Below are positions 16,815-25,457 of a DNA stretch of 42,596 nucleotides, in pieces. Both the position numbers and the translations under genes were made by a program. Position 1 is the stretch's first letter. Every line of letters starts with the position of its first letter. This stretch comes from Bacteroidaceae bacterium. Lineage in GTDB: Bacteria; Bacteroidota; Bacteroidia; Bacteroidales; Bacteroidaceae. The DNA is taken from positions 1 to 42,596 of the forward strand of contig JAKSIS010000016.1 of NCBI GenBank assembly GCA_024398665.1, read 5' to 3'. The notes below the pieces were generated by a model. It searched no databases and was not told where the DNA came from. It worked only from the letters and a program-made list of their open reading frames with translations.

Positions 16815-19241
16815 TCAGATGTTTGCAATGCTCATGATGTCAGCGAACACGCCGGCAGCGGTAACCGCCGCACCTGCGCCGTAACCCTGTATCATCATGG
16901 GATATTCCTTGTATCTTTCCGTTGTAATCAGAATGATGTTGTTGCTGCCCTGCAGGTTGTAGAACGGATGCCAGGCATTGACCTCAGTCAGACTGACGCT
17001 GCACCTGCCGTTCTCCATGCGGGCCACGAAACGCAGGCGGCAGCCTGACGCGGCAACCCTGCTGCGCCTTTCTTCAAACCTGCCGTCATATTCCCGCAGG
17101 CTGCGCCAGAATTCGTTCATGTCAAGGTCAAGCAGCTGCTGCGAAAGGAAATGTTCACATTCAATGTCCTTCTCATCAAGCCTGTAGCCGCTCTCACGCG
17201 CCAGGATGAGCAGTTTCTGCACCACATCGGCCCCGCTCAGGTCCGTGCGCGGGTCAGGATTGCAGTAGCCCTTCTCCATGGCCAGACGTACCGCATCGCT
17301 CAGAGTGCAGTCAGCACCCACATTGTTCAGTATGAAGTTCAGCGTGCCGCTCAGGACAGCTTCTATCTTGAGAATGCGGTCACCGCTGTTGCGCAGGTCG
17401 TTGATGGTGTTTATGACAGGCAGGCCGGCGCCGACAGTAGTCTCAAACAGGAATTTCACGCCTGATTTGCGGGCCGTCTCCTTAAGTCCCATGTAGTTCT
17501 CATAGTCCGATGCGGCCGCCCGCTTTCCTGCAGCCACCACTGATATGTGATGCGCCAGGAAATCGTGGTACAGGCCTGCAACCTGTGCGCTGTCAGTGCA
17601 GTCCACAAAGACCGAATTGAATATGTTCATGCCTATGACACCGTCACGCAGCACGTTTATGTCACTGGCCGGAGCGTCCTCAAGCTGCTGCCGGTAGCTG
17701 TCAAGGCTTATTCCGTCACGTGAGAACAGCGCCTTACCTGAGCGTGCTATTCCAACCACGTTCAGTTTCAGTCCGCGTTCGCTCATGAGACGTTCGCGCT
17801 GGCTGCGTATCTGTTCCAGCAGGCTGCTGCCCACAGTGCCCACGCCGCACACGAACAGGTTCAGCACCTTGTATTCCGAAAGGAAGAACGAATCATGGAT
17901 AAGGTTCAGCGACTTGCGCAGCAGGGCCTTCTCCACCACGAATGAAATGTTGGTTTCAGTGGCGCCCTGTGCACTTGCTATCACGTTCACGCCGCCGCGT
18001 CCCAGCACGCTGTACAGTTTGCCGCTGGTACCCGGATTCTGTTTCATGTTCTCACCCACAATGGCCACGGTGGCCAGGTCCATCTGGGCGGTTATGGGAT
18101 CAATGGCACCCAGCGAAATCTCCTTTTCGAATTCCTTGGACAGCACTTCGCATGCAGGCTGCGCATCGACATTGCGCACGCCTATGGACGTGCTGTTCTC
18201 CGATGACGCCTGACATACCATGAACACGCTTATACCGTGTTCGGCCAGGGCCTTGAATATGCGGCAGTTCACGCCCACAACACCCACCATACCCAGACCG
18301 CGCATGGTTATGAGCGCCGTGTCACCTATGCTGGATATGCCCTTGATGGGTTTTGAACCGGCAGGCAGGCAGCTCACGATCTCTGTTCCGCGGGCAGCGG
18401 GGTTGAATGTGTTCTTTATCAGTATGGGTATGTTCTTGCAGCATACCGGATATATTGTGGGCGGATACACCACCTTGGCACCGAAATTGCAAAGCTCCAT
18501 GGCTTCGACATAACTCAGCTGGTCAATCGTGTAGGCCGATGATATGACACGCGGGTCAGCTGTCATGAAGCCGTCCACATCAGTCCATATCTCAAGGACG
18601 CTGGCATCGAGGACTGCAGCCAGCAGCGCTGCGGTGTAGTCCGAACCGCCGCGGCCCAGGTTCGTTATTTCACCGGTTTCAGCATCGGATGAAATGAATC
18701 CGGGAGCCAGAGCCCGGTGCGGCATTGAGGCGAATGTGTCAGCTATAAGGCTGTATGTCAGGTCACGGTCTATGGTGTGGCTGCCGGGGCGGTGTTCCGT
18801 CCTGATGAACTTGCGGGAATCATAAAGCACAATGTCGTCGACCAGCTGTGAGACTATCTGTGAAGACAGGCGCTCGCCGTAGCTGACTATGGTGTCCATG
18901 GTGCGGTCTGACAGGTCACGCAGCAGGAAAAGCCCCTGCATTATTCCGCTCAGTTCCGAAAACAGGCTGCGCACTGCCTCAAACGCCTTTTCCTGGCGCT
19001 GGGGGACTATCACGTCACGTATCATCTGCTCGTGGCGTTCCAGCATTGCGGCCACATCAGACTCGAACTGTCTGTCACCACTTGCCGCGGTTCTGGCCGT
19101 GGCAATAAGCCTGTCAGTGATTCCGCCAAGGGCTGAAACCACTACAATCACATCGTCCTGCTGGGATTCGACTATTTTCTTAAGGCTTGTAATGCTCTCC
19201 TTTGATCCTACTGAAGAGCCGCCGAATTTGAGTACTTTCAC
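16815..19241 (-). CDS. thrA: Bifunctional aspartokinase / homoserine dehydrogenase
   Basis: 808 residues. The kinase half opens KVLKFGGSSVGS, has GRGGSDYTAALLA and two ACT-type regulatory stretches (about 310-460). The NAD(P)-binding motif GVGTVGSS at about residue 466 opens the dehydrogenase half, which contains SGTLNFILNN. It catalyses the first and third steps of the aspartate pathway. The start is a GTG at 19241, because the residues before KVLKFGG are unrelated to the family, the -7 box lies upstream of it, and the longer frame would run across the divergent pnuC. First gene of the operon. Confidence 0.95.
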   Translation of the reverse strand: MKVLKFGGSSVGSKESITSLKKIVESQQDDVIVVVSALGGITDRLIATARTAASGDRQFESDVAAMLERHEQMIRDVIVPQRQEKAFEAVRSLFSELSGIMQGLFLLRDLSDRTMDTIVSYGERLSSQIVSQLVDDIVLYDSRKFIRTEHRPGSHTIDRDLTYSLIADTFASMPHRALAPGFISSDAETGEITNLGRGGSDYTAALLAAVLDASVLEIWTDVDGFMTADPRVISSAYTIDQLSYVEAMELCNFGAKVVYPPTIYPVCCKNIPILIKNTFNPAARGTEIVSCLPAGSKPIKGISSIGDTALITMRGLGMVGVVGVNCRIFKALAEHGISVFMVCQASSENSTSIGVRNVDAQPACEVLSKEFEKEISLGAIDPITAQMDLATVAIVGENMKQNPGTSGKLYSVLGRGGVNVIASAQGATETNISFVVEKALLRKSLNLIHDSFFLSEYKVLNLFVCGVGTVGSSLLEQIRSQRERLMSERGLKLNVVGIARSGKALFSRDGISLDSYRQQLEDAPASDINVLRDGVIGMNIFNSVFVDCTDSAQVAGLYHDFLAHHISVVAAGKRAAASDYENYMGLKETARKSGVKFLFETTVGAGLPVINTINDLRNSGDRILKIEAVLSGTLNFILNNVGADCTLSDAVRLAMEKGYCNPDPRTDLSGADVVQKLLILARESGYRLDEKDIECEHFLSQQLLDLDMNEFWRSLREYDGRFEERRSRVAASGCRLRFVARMENGRCSVSLTEVNAWHPFYNLQGSNNIILITTERYKEYPMMIQGYGAGAAVTAAGVFADIMSIANI

Positions 19242-19263
19242 TTTGTCACTTGTTTTCCGGCTG

Positions 19264-19271
19264 CAAAGGTA
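19264..19271 (-). promoter_or_regulatory. -7 box of the threonine operon
   Basis: TACCTTTG on the minus strand, 23 bases before the GTG start of thrA. The leader is too short for a Thr/Ile-rich leader peptide, so classical attenuation is not supported. Confidence 0.6.
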
Positions 19272-19290
19272 CTTCTTTTTATGCAAAAGC

Positions 19291-19302
19291 GCGCACGTGC
19301 GC
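19291..19302. promoter_or_regulatory. Perfect 12-bp palindrome in the thrA-pnuC spacer
   Basis: GCGCACGTGCGC is self-complementary and lies 20 bases upstream of the thrA box and 21 bases upstream of the pnuC box, i.e. nearly central in the divergent spacer. A regulator-binding role is an inference. Confidence 0.4.
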
Positions 19303-19322
19303 AGGGAGTCCTGCATTTTTTG

Positions 19323-19330
19323 TACTTTTG
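19323..19330 (+). promoter_or_regulatory. -7 box five bases before pnuC
   Basis: TACTTTTG ends at 19330 and the pnuC ATG is at 19335, so the predicted transcription start falls on or next to the start codon. A small hairpin GCAGG/CCTGC (19301-19314) followed by six T lies just upstream. Confidence 0.5.
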
Positions 19331-19334
19331 CAGT

Positions 19335-20030
19335 ATGGAAAGACAGGAAAGGCCTATCACTCTGCCCCGTTTCACATGGTGGGACTGGTTTCTCATTCTG
19401 GGATTCATGACCGTAAGCGTGATTGTCAGCGTGCTGAACGGCAATTTCAACGTGCTCAGTTTCATTGCCGGCACGTTCAGCGTACTGTGCGTCATTTTCG
19501 GTGTCAAAGGTCATGTGCTGAACTTCCTGTTCGGATTCATGGGCTCGTGCATTCAGGGTTACATGGCCCTGAAAAGCGGTCTGTACGCCAATGCGGCACT
19601 ATTCCTGCTGTACAATGTACCCATGCAGTTCGTAGGTTGGTTCCAGTGGAGAAAGCGCCTGCAGGGAGGCGGGAAGGAAGGCATAAGGACCCGATGGATG
19701 ACATGGCCCCAGCGCATTCTGCTCATTGCGCTCTGCACCGCATCGGTCTGGGCTGTAAGCCGCCTTCTCATGAAGACCGATGACCCGCAGCCCGTATCGG
19801 ACGCCCTTGCCATGACAGTGGCTGTAGGGGCGCAGTTCCTGCTTACTTTCGCATTCATCGAGCAGTGGTTCATGTGGATTGTGGTGAATGGGGCACAGAT
19901 TGTGATGTGGTCCATTGCCGTGGCCCGCGGCGTGCAGTACGCGCCCATCATGCTCATCCAATACGTATTCTACACAATGAACTCGATATACGGCATCATT
20001 CTGTGGAGCCGCATGTCACAAAAGGACTGA
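19335..20030 (+). CDS. pnuC: PnuC-family nicotinamide riboside/vitamin transporter
   Basis: 231 residues, about seven membrane helices. Family features: the N-terminal WWDWFLILGF, a central NVPMQFVGWFQWRK, and the C-terminal EQWFMWIVVNGAQIVMWS followed by QYVFYTMNSIYGIILW. PnuC proteins import nicotinamide riboside by facilitated diffusion with trapping; close relatives carry thiamine or riboflavin, so the exact vitamin is uncertain. The start is the ATG at 19335 rather than 19281, which is upstream of the promoter box. Four bases separate it from radA. Confidence 0.92.
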   Translation: MERQERPITLPRFTWWDWFLILGFMTVSVIVSVLNGNFNVLSFIAGTFSVLCVIFGVKGHVLNFLFGFMGSCIQGYMALKSGLYANAALFLLYNVPMQFVGWFQWRKRLQGGGKEGIRTRWMTWPQRILLIALCTASVWAVSRLLMKTDDPQPVSDALAMTVAVGAQFLLTFAFIEQWFMWIVVNGAQIVMWSIAVARGVQYAPIMLIQYVFYTMNSIYGIILWSRMSQKD

Positions 20031-20034
20031 TATC

Positions 20035-21411
20035 ATGGCAGGCAGGGACAAGACAGTATTTCTATGCACCGAATGCGGTGCTGACTTTCCCAAGTGGAGC
20101 GGCAAGTGCCCTTCATGCGGAGAATGGAACACTCTGGTTGAAAAGACATTCAGGACTGATTCCGGCAGCAGGGTGAAAAGCCTTGCAGGTCTCAAGTCCG
20201 GTTCTGCAGCAACGGTTCCGCTCAAGGACATACGCACCACGGATGAAGTCCGGATAGACATGCATGACGAAGAACTGAACCGCGTCCTTGGCGGCGGACT
20301 TGTACCGGGTTCGATGGTCCTCATAGGCGGAGAACCGGGCATAGGCAAGTCGACGCTGATACTGCAGACAGTCATGCAGCTGCGTGAAAAGCGCGTGCTG
20401 TACGTGTCAGGTGAGGAAAGCGCACGCCAGATAAGAATGCGCGCCGACCGCCTGTCGGATTGCGCATCGGACTCGCTGCTTGTACTGTGCGAGACTTCGC
20501 TCGAGAACATTTACGAACAGATCAGGGCATGCAGTCCGGAGATTATAGTGATTGACTCCATCCAGACCATAAGCAGCAGTTGTGTCGATTCATCGTCAGG
20601 CAGCATCACGCAGGTGCGCGAATGCGCCGCATCACTGCTCAAGTACGCCAAATCCAGCGGCACCCCTGTCCTGCTCATTGGGCATATAACCAAGGAAGGC
20701 AGCATTGCAGGGCCCAAGATCCTGGAACACATAGTGGACACGGTCATACAGTTTGAAGGTGACCAGCACTATCTGTACCGCATACTGCGCCCCATCAAGA
20801 ACAGGTTCGGCAGCACAGCTGAACTGGGAATATACGAAATGCTCGAGAACGGCCTGCGCCAGGTCAGCAACCCCAGCGAACTGCTGCTGTCGGACTCACA
20901 CAAGGGCATGAGCGGCATTTCCATAGCCAGTACGGTCGAAGGCGCACGCACTTTCCTCATTGAGGTCCAGGCGCTTGTCAGCACAGCCGTGTACGGCACC
21001 CCCCAGCGCAATGCCATAGGGTTTGACACGCGCCGCATGAACATGCTGCTGGCAGTTCTGGAAAAGCGCGTGGGGTTCAAGCTGGACCAGAAGGACGTGT
21101 TCCTGAACATTGCAGGCGGTCTGAAGGTCAGTGACCCGGCTATAGACCTGGCGGTCATAAGCGCTATCCTGTCCAGCAGTCTGGACCTTCCTGTTGACCC
21201 CACCGTCTGCGTTGCCGGTGAAATAGGTCTCTCAGGAGAGATACGGCCGGTAAACCGCATCGAACAGCGCATATCCGAATCCCAGAAACTTGGTTTCGGA
21301 CGCATACTCATCCCATCAGAAAACATGCACGGACTTGACCTGAAGAAATACAGCATTGGAATCATTGCCGTAAGTAAGGTTGAAGAGGCTTTCAAACTGC
21401 TCTTCTCATAA
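20035..21411 (+). CDS. radA: DNA repair protein RadA
   Basis: 458 residues. Domains in order: a four-Cys zinc finger (C11, C14, C25, C28 in CTECGADFPKWSGKCPSCGEWN), a RecA-type ATPase with Walker A GGEPGIGKST (about 98-107), the RadA-specific KNRFG motif (255-259) and a C-terminal Lon-protease-like domain (about 285-458). It processes recombination intermediates and drives branch migration. Start at the ATG 20035. The TAA stop shares its last base with the next ATG (TAATG), so it is coupled to the downstream FAD oxidoreductase. Confidence 0.97.
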   Translation: MAGRDKTVFLCTECGADFPKWSGKCPSCGEWNTLVEKTFRTDSGSRVKSLAGLKSGSAATVPLKDIRTTDEVRIDMHDEELNRVLGGGLVPGSMVLIGGEPGIGKSTLILQTVMQLREKRVLYVSGEESARQIRMRADRLSDCASDSLLVLCETSLENIYEQIRACSPEIIVIDSIQTISSSCVDSSSGSITQVRECAASLLKYAKSSGTPVLLIGHITKEGSIAGPKILEHIVDTVIQFEGDQHYLYRILRPIKNRFGSTAELGIYEMLENGLRQVSNPSELLLSDSHKGMSGISIASTVEGARTFLIEVQALVSTAVYGTPQRNAIGFDTRRMNMLLAVLEKRVGFKLDQKDVFLNIAGGLKVSDPAIDLAVISAILSSSLDLPVDPTVCVAGEIGLSGEIRPVNRIEQRISESQKLGFGRILIPSENMHGLDLKKYSIGIIAVSKVEEAFKLLFS

Positions 21412-22988
21412 TGATACGCGAAATCCAGCTCAGGGTCGAACCCCAGTTCGCATACTGCGAGCAGGTACTCAAGGAGACCGTTTCCAGGCAGTGCGGCATT
21501 GACCAGCGCACCATCATCGCAGTACGCACCCTGAAGAAAAGCATTGACGCACGCCAGCGCACCATATTCGTGAATCTGACCCTGAGGGTGTTCATAAACG
21601 AACAGCCGCCTACGGATGAGTTCACGAGAATTGATTACCGGCCGGTTGACGGCCGCCCGGCAGTGACTGTTGTCGGAGCCGGCCCCGGCGGACTGTTCGC
21701 AGCACTGCGGCTCATAGAACTTGGGCTGAGGCCCGTAGTCATCGAGCGCGGCAAGAACGTGCACGAACGCAAGGTGGACATTGCCGCAATATCACGCAGC
21801 CACAAGGTTGACCCTGAATCGAACTACAGTTTCGGTGAGGGCGGCGCAGGCGCCTATTCTGACGGCAAGCTGTACACCCGCAGCAGGAAACGCGGTGACA
21901 CGGACCGCATCATGAACATATTCTGCCAGCACGGTGCCAGTCCCTCAATCCTGTCCGATGCGCACCCGCATATCGGCACGGACCGCCTGCCGCGTGTCAT
22001 AGAAAACATACGTGAAACAATAATACGCTGCGGCGGCGAAGTGCATTTCCGCACCCTGATGACGTCATTCATACTTGAAGGCCGTAAAGTCATTGGAATA
22101 GAAGCCGTTCATGACGGCATTCAGGAGCAGTTCATGGGCCCGGTAATACTTGCCACCGGCCACAGCGCTCGTGACGTTTACCGCTACATGGCACAGGCCG
22201 GATTTGAAATCGAGGCCAAGGCGCTGGCCGTAGGCTGCCGTCTGGAACACCCCTCACAGCTCATTGACAGCATCCAGTACCACAACCGCAACGGACGCGG
22301 CCGTTACCTGCCTGCCGCCGAATACAGTTTCGTCACACAGGTTGACGGACGCGGCGTGTACAGCTTCTGCATGTGTCCCGGCGGATTCGTGGTCCCGGCC
22401 GCATCGGGCCCGCACCAGATAGTTGTGAACGGCATGTCGCCGTCGGGCCGCAACTCACGCTGGAGCAATTCGGGCATGGTGGTTGAGACACGCATTGAAG
22501 ACGTTGCCAAAAATGAAGAAGAGATGCGTGACCCGCTTGTCATGATGCGTTTCCAGGAAAAGCTGGAGCAGGACTGCTGGCAGGCCGGCAACATGCGCCA
22601 GACCGCCCCTGCACAGCGCATGAGCGACTTTGTAAACCGCAAGCTGAGCTATGACCTGCCCGATTCGTCATACACTCCCGGACTCATTTCATCACCCCTG
22701 CATTTCTGGATGCCGCAGTTCGTGACGGACCGTCTCAGGCAGGGATTCCTCAACTTCGGGCGCAGCAGCCACGGTTTCCTGACCAATGATGCCGTAATGA
22801 TTGCCGTCGAGACACGCACATCGTCACCGGTGCGCATTGTCCGTGACCGCGATACGCTGCAGCACATCGGACTTGAAGGTCTCTTCCCCTGCGGTGAAGG
22901 CGCCGGATATGCAGGCGGAATAGTGTCATCGGCCATTGACGGCGAACGTTGCGCCGAAAGCGCCGCCAGGTACTTGAATATCGATTAG
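21411..22988 (+). CDS. FAD-dependent oxidoreductase (HI0933/COG2509-like)
   Basis: 525 residues. After an N-terminal segment of about 80 residues (EIQLRVEPQFAYCEQVLKE), the dinucleotide-binding fold starts at VTVVGAGPGGLFAALRLIELGL, followed by VVIERGKNVHERKVDI, SYSFGEGGAGAYSDGKL (actual text SNYSFGEGGAGAYSDGKLYTR), and a C-terminal FAD motif GLFPCGEGAGYAGGIVSSAIDG. This is the layout of the uncharacterised NAD(FAD)-utilising dehydrogenases widely found beside radA in Bacteroidetes. Substrate unknown. One-base overlap with radA. Confidence 0.88.
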   Translation: MIREIQLRVEPQFAYCEQVLKETVSRQCGIDQRTIIAVRTLKKSIDARQRTIFVNLTLRVFINEQPPTDEFTRIDYRPVDGRPAVTVVGAGPGGLFAALRLIELGLRPVVIERGKNVHERKVDIAAISRSHKVDPESNYSFGEGGAGAYSDGKLYTRSRKRGDTDRIMNIFCQHGASPSILSDAHPHIGTDRLPRVIENIRETIIRCGGEVHFRTLMTSFILEGRKVIGIEAVHDGIQEQFMGPVILATGHSARDVYRYMAQAGFEIEAKALAVGCRLEHPSQLIDSIQYHNRNGRGRYLPAAEYSFVTQVDGRGVYSFCMCPGGFVVPAASGPHQIVVNGMSPSGRNSRWSNSGMVVETRIEDVAKNEEEMRDPLVMMRFQEKLEQDCWQAGNMRQTAPAQRMSDFVNRKLSYDLPDSSYTPGLISSPLHFWMPQFVTDRLRQGFLNFGRSSHGFLTNDAVMIAVETRTSSPVRIVRDRDTLQHIGLEGLFPCGEGAGYAGGIVSSAIDGERCAESAARYLNID

Positions 22989-22994
22989 TTTTAC

Positions 22995-23002
22995 TAATTT
23001 TG
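22995..23002 (+). promoter_or_regulatory. -7 box of hom
   Basis: TAATTTTG, 23 bases before the ATG at 23025. A CTTG at 22973-22976 lies 18 bases upstream and may serve as the -33 element. It shows that hom has its own promoter although it follows the radA operon closely. Confidence 0.65.
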
Positions 23003-23024
23003 CACCCGTAAATCAAAACAGATC

Positions 23025-24314
23025 ATGTTACGCATCGGACTCATTGGAACCGGAACGGTTGGAGGCGGAGTAATCGCCATTATCGAACAGAAGAAAGCCG
23101 AATACAGGGAAAAGCTTGGAATTGACCTGGAACTTGCATGCATATGCGCAAAGACCGATGAAGAGGTTGCCCCCTACAGGGCCAAGGGCTACACTGTCAC
23201 CACCGATGCCGATGCCATGATAGCCAGTCCTGACATTGACGTTCTGGTCGAACTTGCCGGCGGCTACAACATGCCGCGCAAATGGATTCTTGCAGCCCTG
23301 AACGCAGGCAAGCATGTGGTCACGGCCAACAAGGCCCTGCTTGCGAAATACGGCCATGAGATATTCCCGCTTGCAGCTGAAAAGGGACTGCATGTACTGT
23401 TTGAAGCTGCCGTAGGCGGTGGCATACCCATTATACGCAGCCTTCAGGAAGGTCTGGTGGGTTCAACCGTTGAAAGCCTGAGCTGCATAATCAACGGCAC
23501 CTGCAACTACATTCTGAGCCGCATGTCACAGGAAGGACTTGATTTCGATGAAGTGCTCCGTGACGCCCAGCGTCTGGGATTTGCTGAAGCGGACCCCACT
23601 TTTGACATAGAAGGAATTGATTCGGCCCACAAGACAGCTCTGCTGGCAAGCCTGTGCAGCGGACACCATGTAGACTTTGAAAAGATACACGTTACCGGAA
23701 TCTCCAAGATAACCGCACAGGACATTGCCATTGCAAAGGAACTTGGCTGCTCAATAAAGCTACTGGGCATTTACAACCGCGAAGGTGACCGTACCGATGC
23801 ACGCGTCCACCCGTGTTTCGTTCCACAGGACCATCTGCTTTCAAGCGTGAACCGTGTGCTGAACGCCGTTTACCTGAAATGTGACAATCTGGGCGAAACG
23901 CTGCAGACAGGCGCCGGTGCAGGCCGCATGCCTACCGCCAGCGCAGTCGTAGCCGACCTTGTCTCCCTGGCCCGTTCAATTGATACCGGCAACCGCGCCG
24001 CACTGCCCATGGGCTGGTTCAACAATGCGAATGAAGCCAGTCTGGTTCCCATTTCAGAGACCAGCGCCCGCTACTATTTCCGCATAACGTCACGTGACGA
24101 ACGCGGTGTTCTTGCCAAGATTACCGGAATTCTTGCGGAAAACAACATCTCAATCGAGACCATCATCCAGAAGAACGTCAACGATCCCGGAAAGGTGTCA
24201 ATCGTGGTCATCACCGAAAAGATCAGGGACTGCCGCGCCACCAAAGCCGTGGAATCAATTGACGCACTGCCTGAAATCGTGGAGAAGAGCCAGGTTATCC
24301 GTTTCCTTGCCTGA
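23025..24314 (+). CDS. hom: Monofunctional homoserine dehydrogenase with ACT domain
   Basis: 429 residues. NAD(P)-binding GLIGTGTVGGGVI at the N-terminus, ELAGGYNMPRKWILAAL, the substrate-site stretch SCIINGTCNYILSRM, and a C-terminal ACT domain (YYFRITSRDERGVLAKITGILAENNISIET, about 345-425) for amino-acid feedback. It makes homoserine from aspartate semialdehyde. This duplicates the activity of the ThrA fusion encoded 6 kb away; separate regulation for methionine versus threonine supply is an inference. Own promoter; convergent with mrp, 40 bases apart. Confidence 0.95.
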   Translation: MLRIGLIGTGTVGGGVIAIIEQKKAEYREKLGIDLELACICAKTDEEVAPYRAKGYTVTTDADAMIASPDIDVLVELAGGYNMPRKWILAALNAGKHVVTANKALLAKYGHEIFPLAAEKGLHVLFEAAVGGGIPIIRSLQEGLVGSTVESLSCIINGTCNYILSRMSQEGLDFDEVLRDAQRLGFAEADPTFDIEGIDSAHKTALLASLCSGHHVDFEKIHVTGISKITAQDIAIAKELGCSIKLLGIYNREGDRTDARVHPCFVPQDHLLSSVNRVLNAVYLKCDNLGETLQTGAGAGRMPTASAVVADLVSLARSIDTGNRAALPMGWFNNANEASLVPISETSARYYFRITSRDERGVLAKITGILAENNISIETIIQKNVNDPGKVSIVVITEKIRDCRATKAVESIDALPEIVEKSQVIRFLA

Positions 24315-24318
24315 TCAG

Positions 24319-24352
24319 TGGGGACAGTCCCTCGCACATGGGGACAGTCCCT
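24319..24352. repeat. Two tandem copies of an odd palindrome
   Basis: TGGGGACAGTCCCT occurs at 24319-24332 and again at 24339-24352, a 20-base period. Each unit contains GGGAC-A-GTCCC, a five-base inverted repeat around one base. It fills the 40-base gap between the convergent hom and mrp genes. It lacks a U-run, so it is not a standard terminator; a REP-like repeat is the likeliest reading. Confidence 0.65.
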
Positions 24353-24354
24353 GT

Positions 24355-25455
24355 TTAACGGTGCGTATCCACTGCTGCCGTCGGTGGAAGCTGATGGTTG
24401 CGGGCATCGGTCGCAATGGCCACTGACTGCGCCAGTTCACGGAATGCCCGGCCTACAACCGTATCGGGATCAAGAGCGACAGGAACACCGCTGTCACCGC
24501 CCTCACAAATACTTTGGACAATAGGTATCTGCCCCAGCAGAGGCACGTGCATCTCCATTGCCAGGCGTGCGCAGCCTTCCTTTCCGAACAGGTAGTATCT
24601 GTTCTGCGGCAGTTCTGCAGGAGTGAACCAGGCCATATTTTCGACCAGGCCCAGAACAGGTACGTTCACCTTTTCGTTCTTGAACATGTCTATGCCCTTG
24701 CGCGCATCGGCCAATGCGACCTCCTGCGGTGTGCTTACCACAACGGCACCGGTAATTCCAAGTGTCTGTACCAGAGTCAGATGTATGTCGCTTGTGCCGG
24801 GAGGCATGTCAATGACGAAATAGTCCAGATCACCCCAGTCGGCATCGGCGATAAGCTGTTTGAGAGCGTTGCTTGCCATGGCTCCGCGCCATAGCACAGC
24901 CTGCTGCGGATCAACGAAGAACCCTATTGACAGCAGTTTTATTCCGTATTTCTCAACCGGGACAATCAGGTCGCGGCCGCCAATGTTTTCAGCATAGGGA
25001 CGTGCGTCCTCCACATTGAACATCTTGGGCATTGAAGGACCGAATATGTCAGCATCCAGAAGCCCCACCCTGTATCCTGTTCCGGCAAGAGCTACAGCCA
25101 GGTTTGCTGCTACGGTTGACTTGCCCACTCCACCCTTGCCGCTGGCAACGGCAATGATATTCTTCACGCCCGGAAGCAGTTCCGGAGCAGCCGGACGCGG
25201 AGCCTGACGGGTCTTCACATTGACTGTAACCTGCACATCCTGACCGGCCTTCAGCTTCACAGCGGTTTCAGCTGACTTTGTTATTGACTTGATGAACGGG
25301 TCAGTAGGTTTCTCGAAAATCAGTGAGAACGATACCGAACTGCCGTCAATGCGGATATCGTCTTCAAGCATCTCCATGGCAATGATGTCCTTTCCGGTAC
25401 CCGGATAGCGGACGGTCTGGAGCGCCTCCTTTATAAGATTCGGATAGAGTGTCAT
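24355..25455 (-). CDS. mrp: Mrp/NBP35-type P-loop ATPase (Fe-S carrier family)
   Basis: 366 residues. An N-terminal MIP18/DUF59-like domain (about 1-90) precedes the deviant P-loop VASGKGGVGKSTVAANLA (about 105-122), the switch DADIFGPSMPKMF and FVIDMPPGTSDIHLTL. The family binds and transfers iron-sulfur clusters. The CxxC cluster motif that usually follows VENM in ApbC/NBP35 is not visible; here the text is VENMAWFTPAELPQNRYYLFGKEG. Third gene of the ilvE-trmB-mrp operon, two bases after trmB. Confidence 0.92.
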   Translation of the reverse strand: MTLYPNLIKEALQTVRYPGTGKDIIAMEMLEDDIRIDGSSVSFSLIFEKPTDPFIKSITKSAETAVKLKAGQDVQVTVNVKTRQAPRPAAPELLPGVKNIIAVASGKGGVGKSTVAANLAVALAGTGYRVGLLDADIFGPSMPKMFNVEDARPYAENIGGRDLIVPVEKYGIKLLSIGFFVDPQQAVLWRGAMASNALKQLIADADWGDLDYFVIDMPPGTSDIHLTLVQTLGITGAVVVSTPQEVALADARKGIDMFKNEKVNVPVLGLVENMAWFTPAELPQNRYYLFGKEGCARLAMEMHVPLLGQIPIVQSICEGGDSGVPVALDPDTVVGRAFRELAQSVAIATDARNHQLPPTAAVDTHR

Positions 25456-25457
25456 AA

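Noticed and set aside
19242-19263. Leader-peptide attenuator of the threonine operon
   Set aside because: The predicted leader is under 25 bases, too short for a leader peptide and alternative hairpins.
19242-19514. N-terminal extension of thrA
   Set aside because: The extra 91 residues do not resemble aspartokinases, overlap divergent pnuC and lie upstream of the -7 box; the GTG at 19241 gives the usual MKVLKFGG start.
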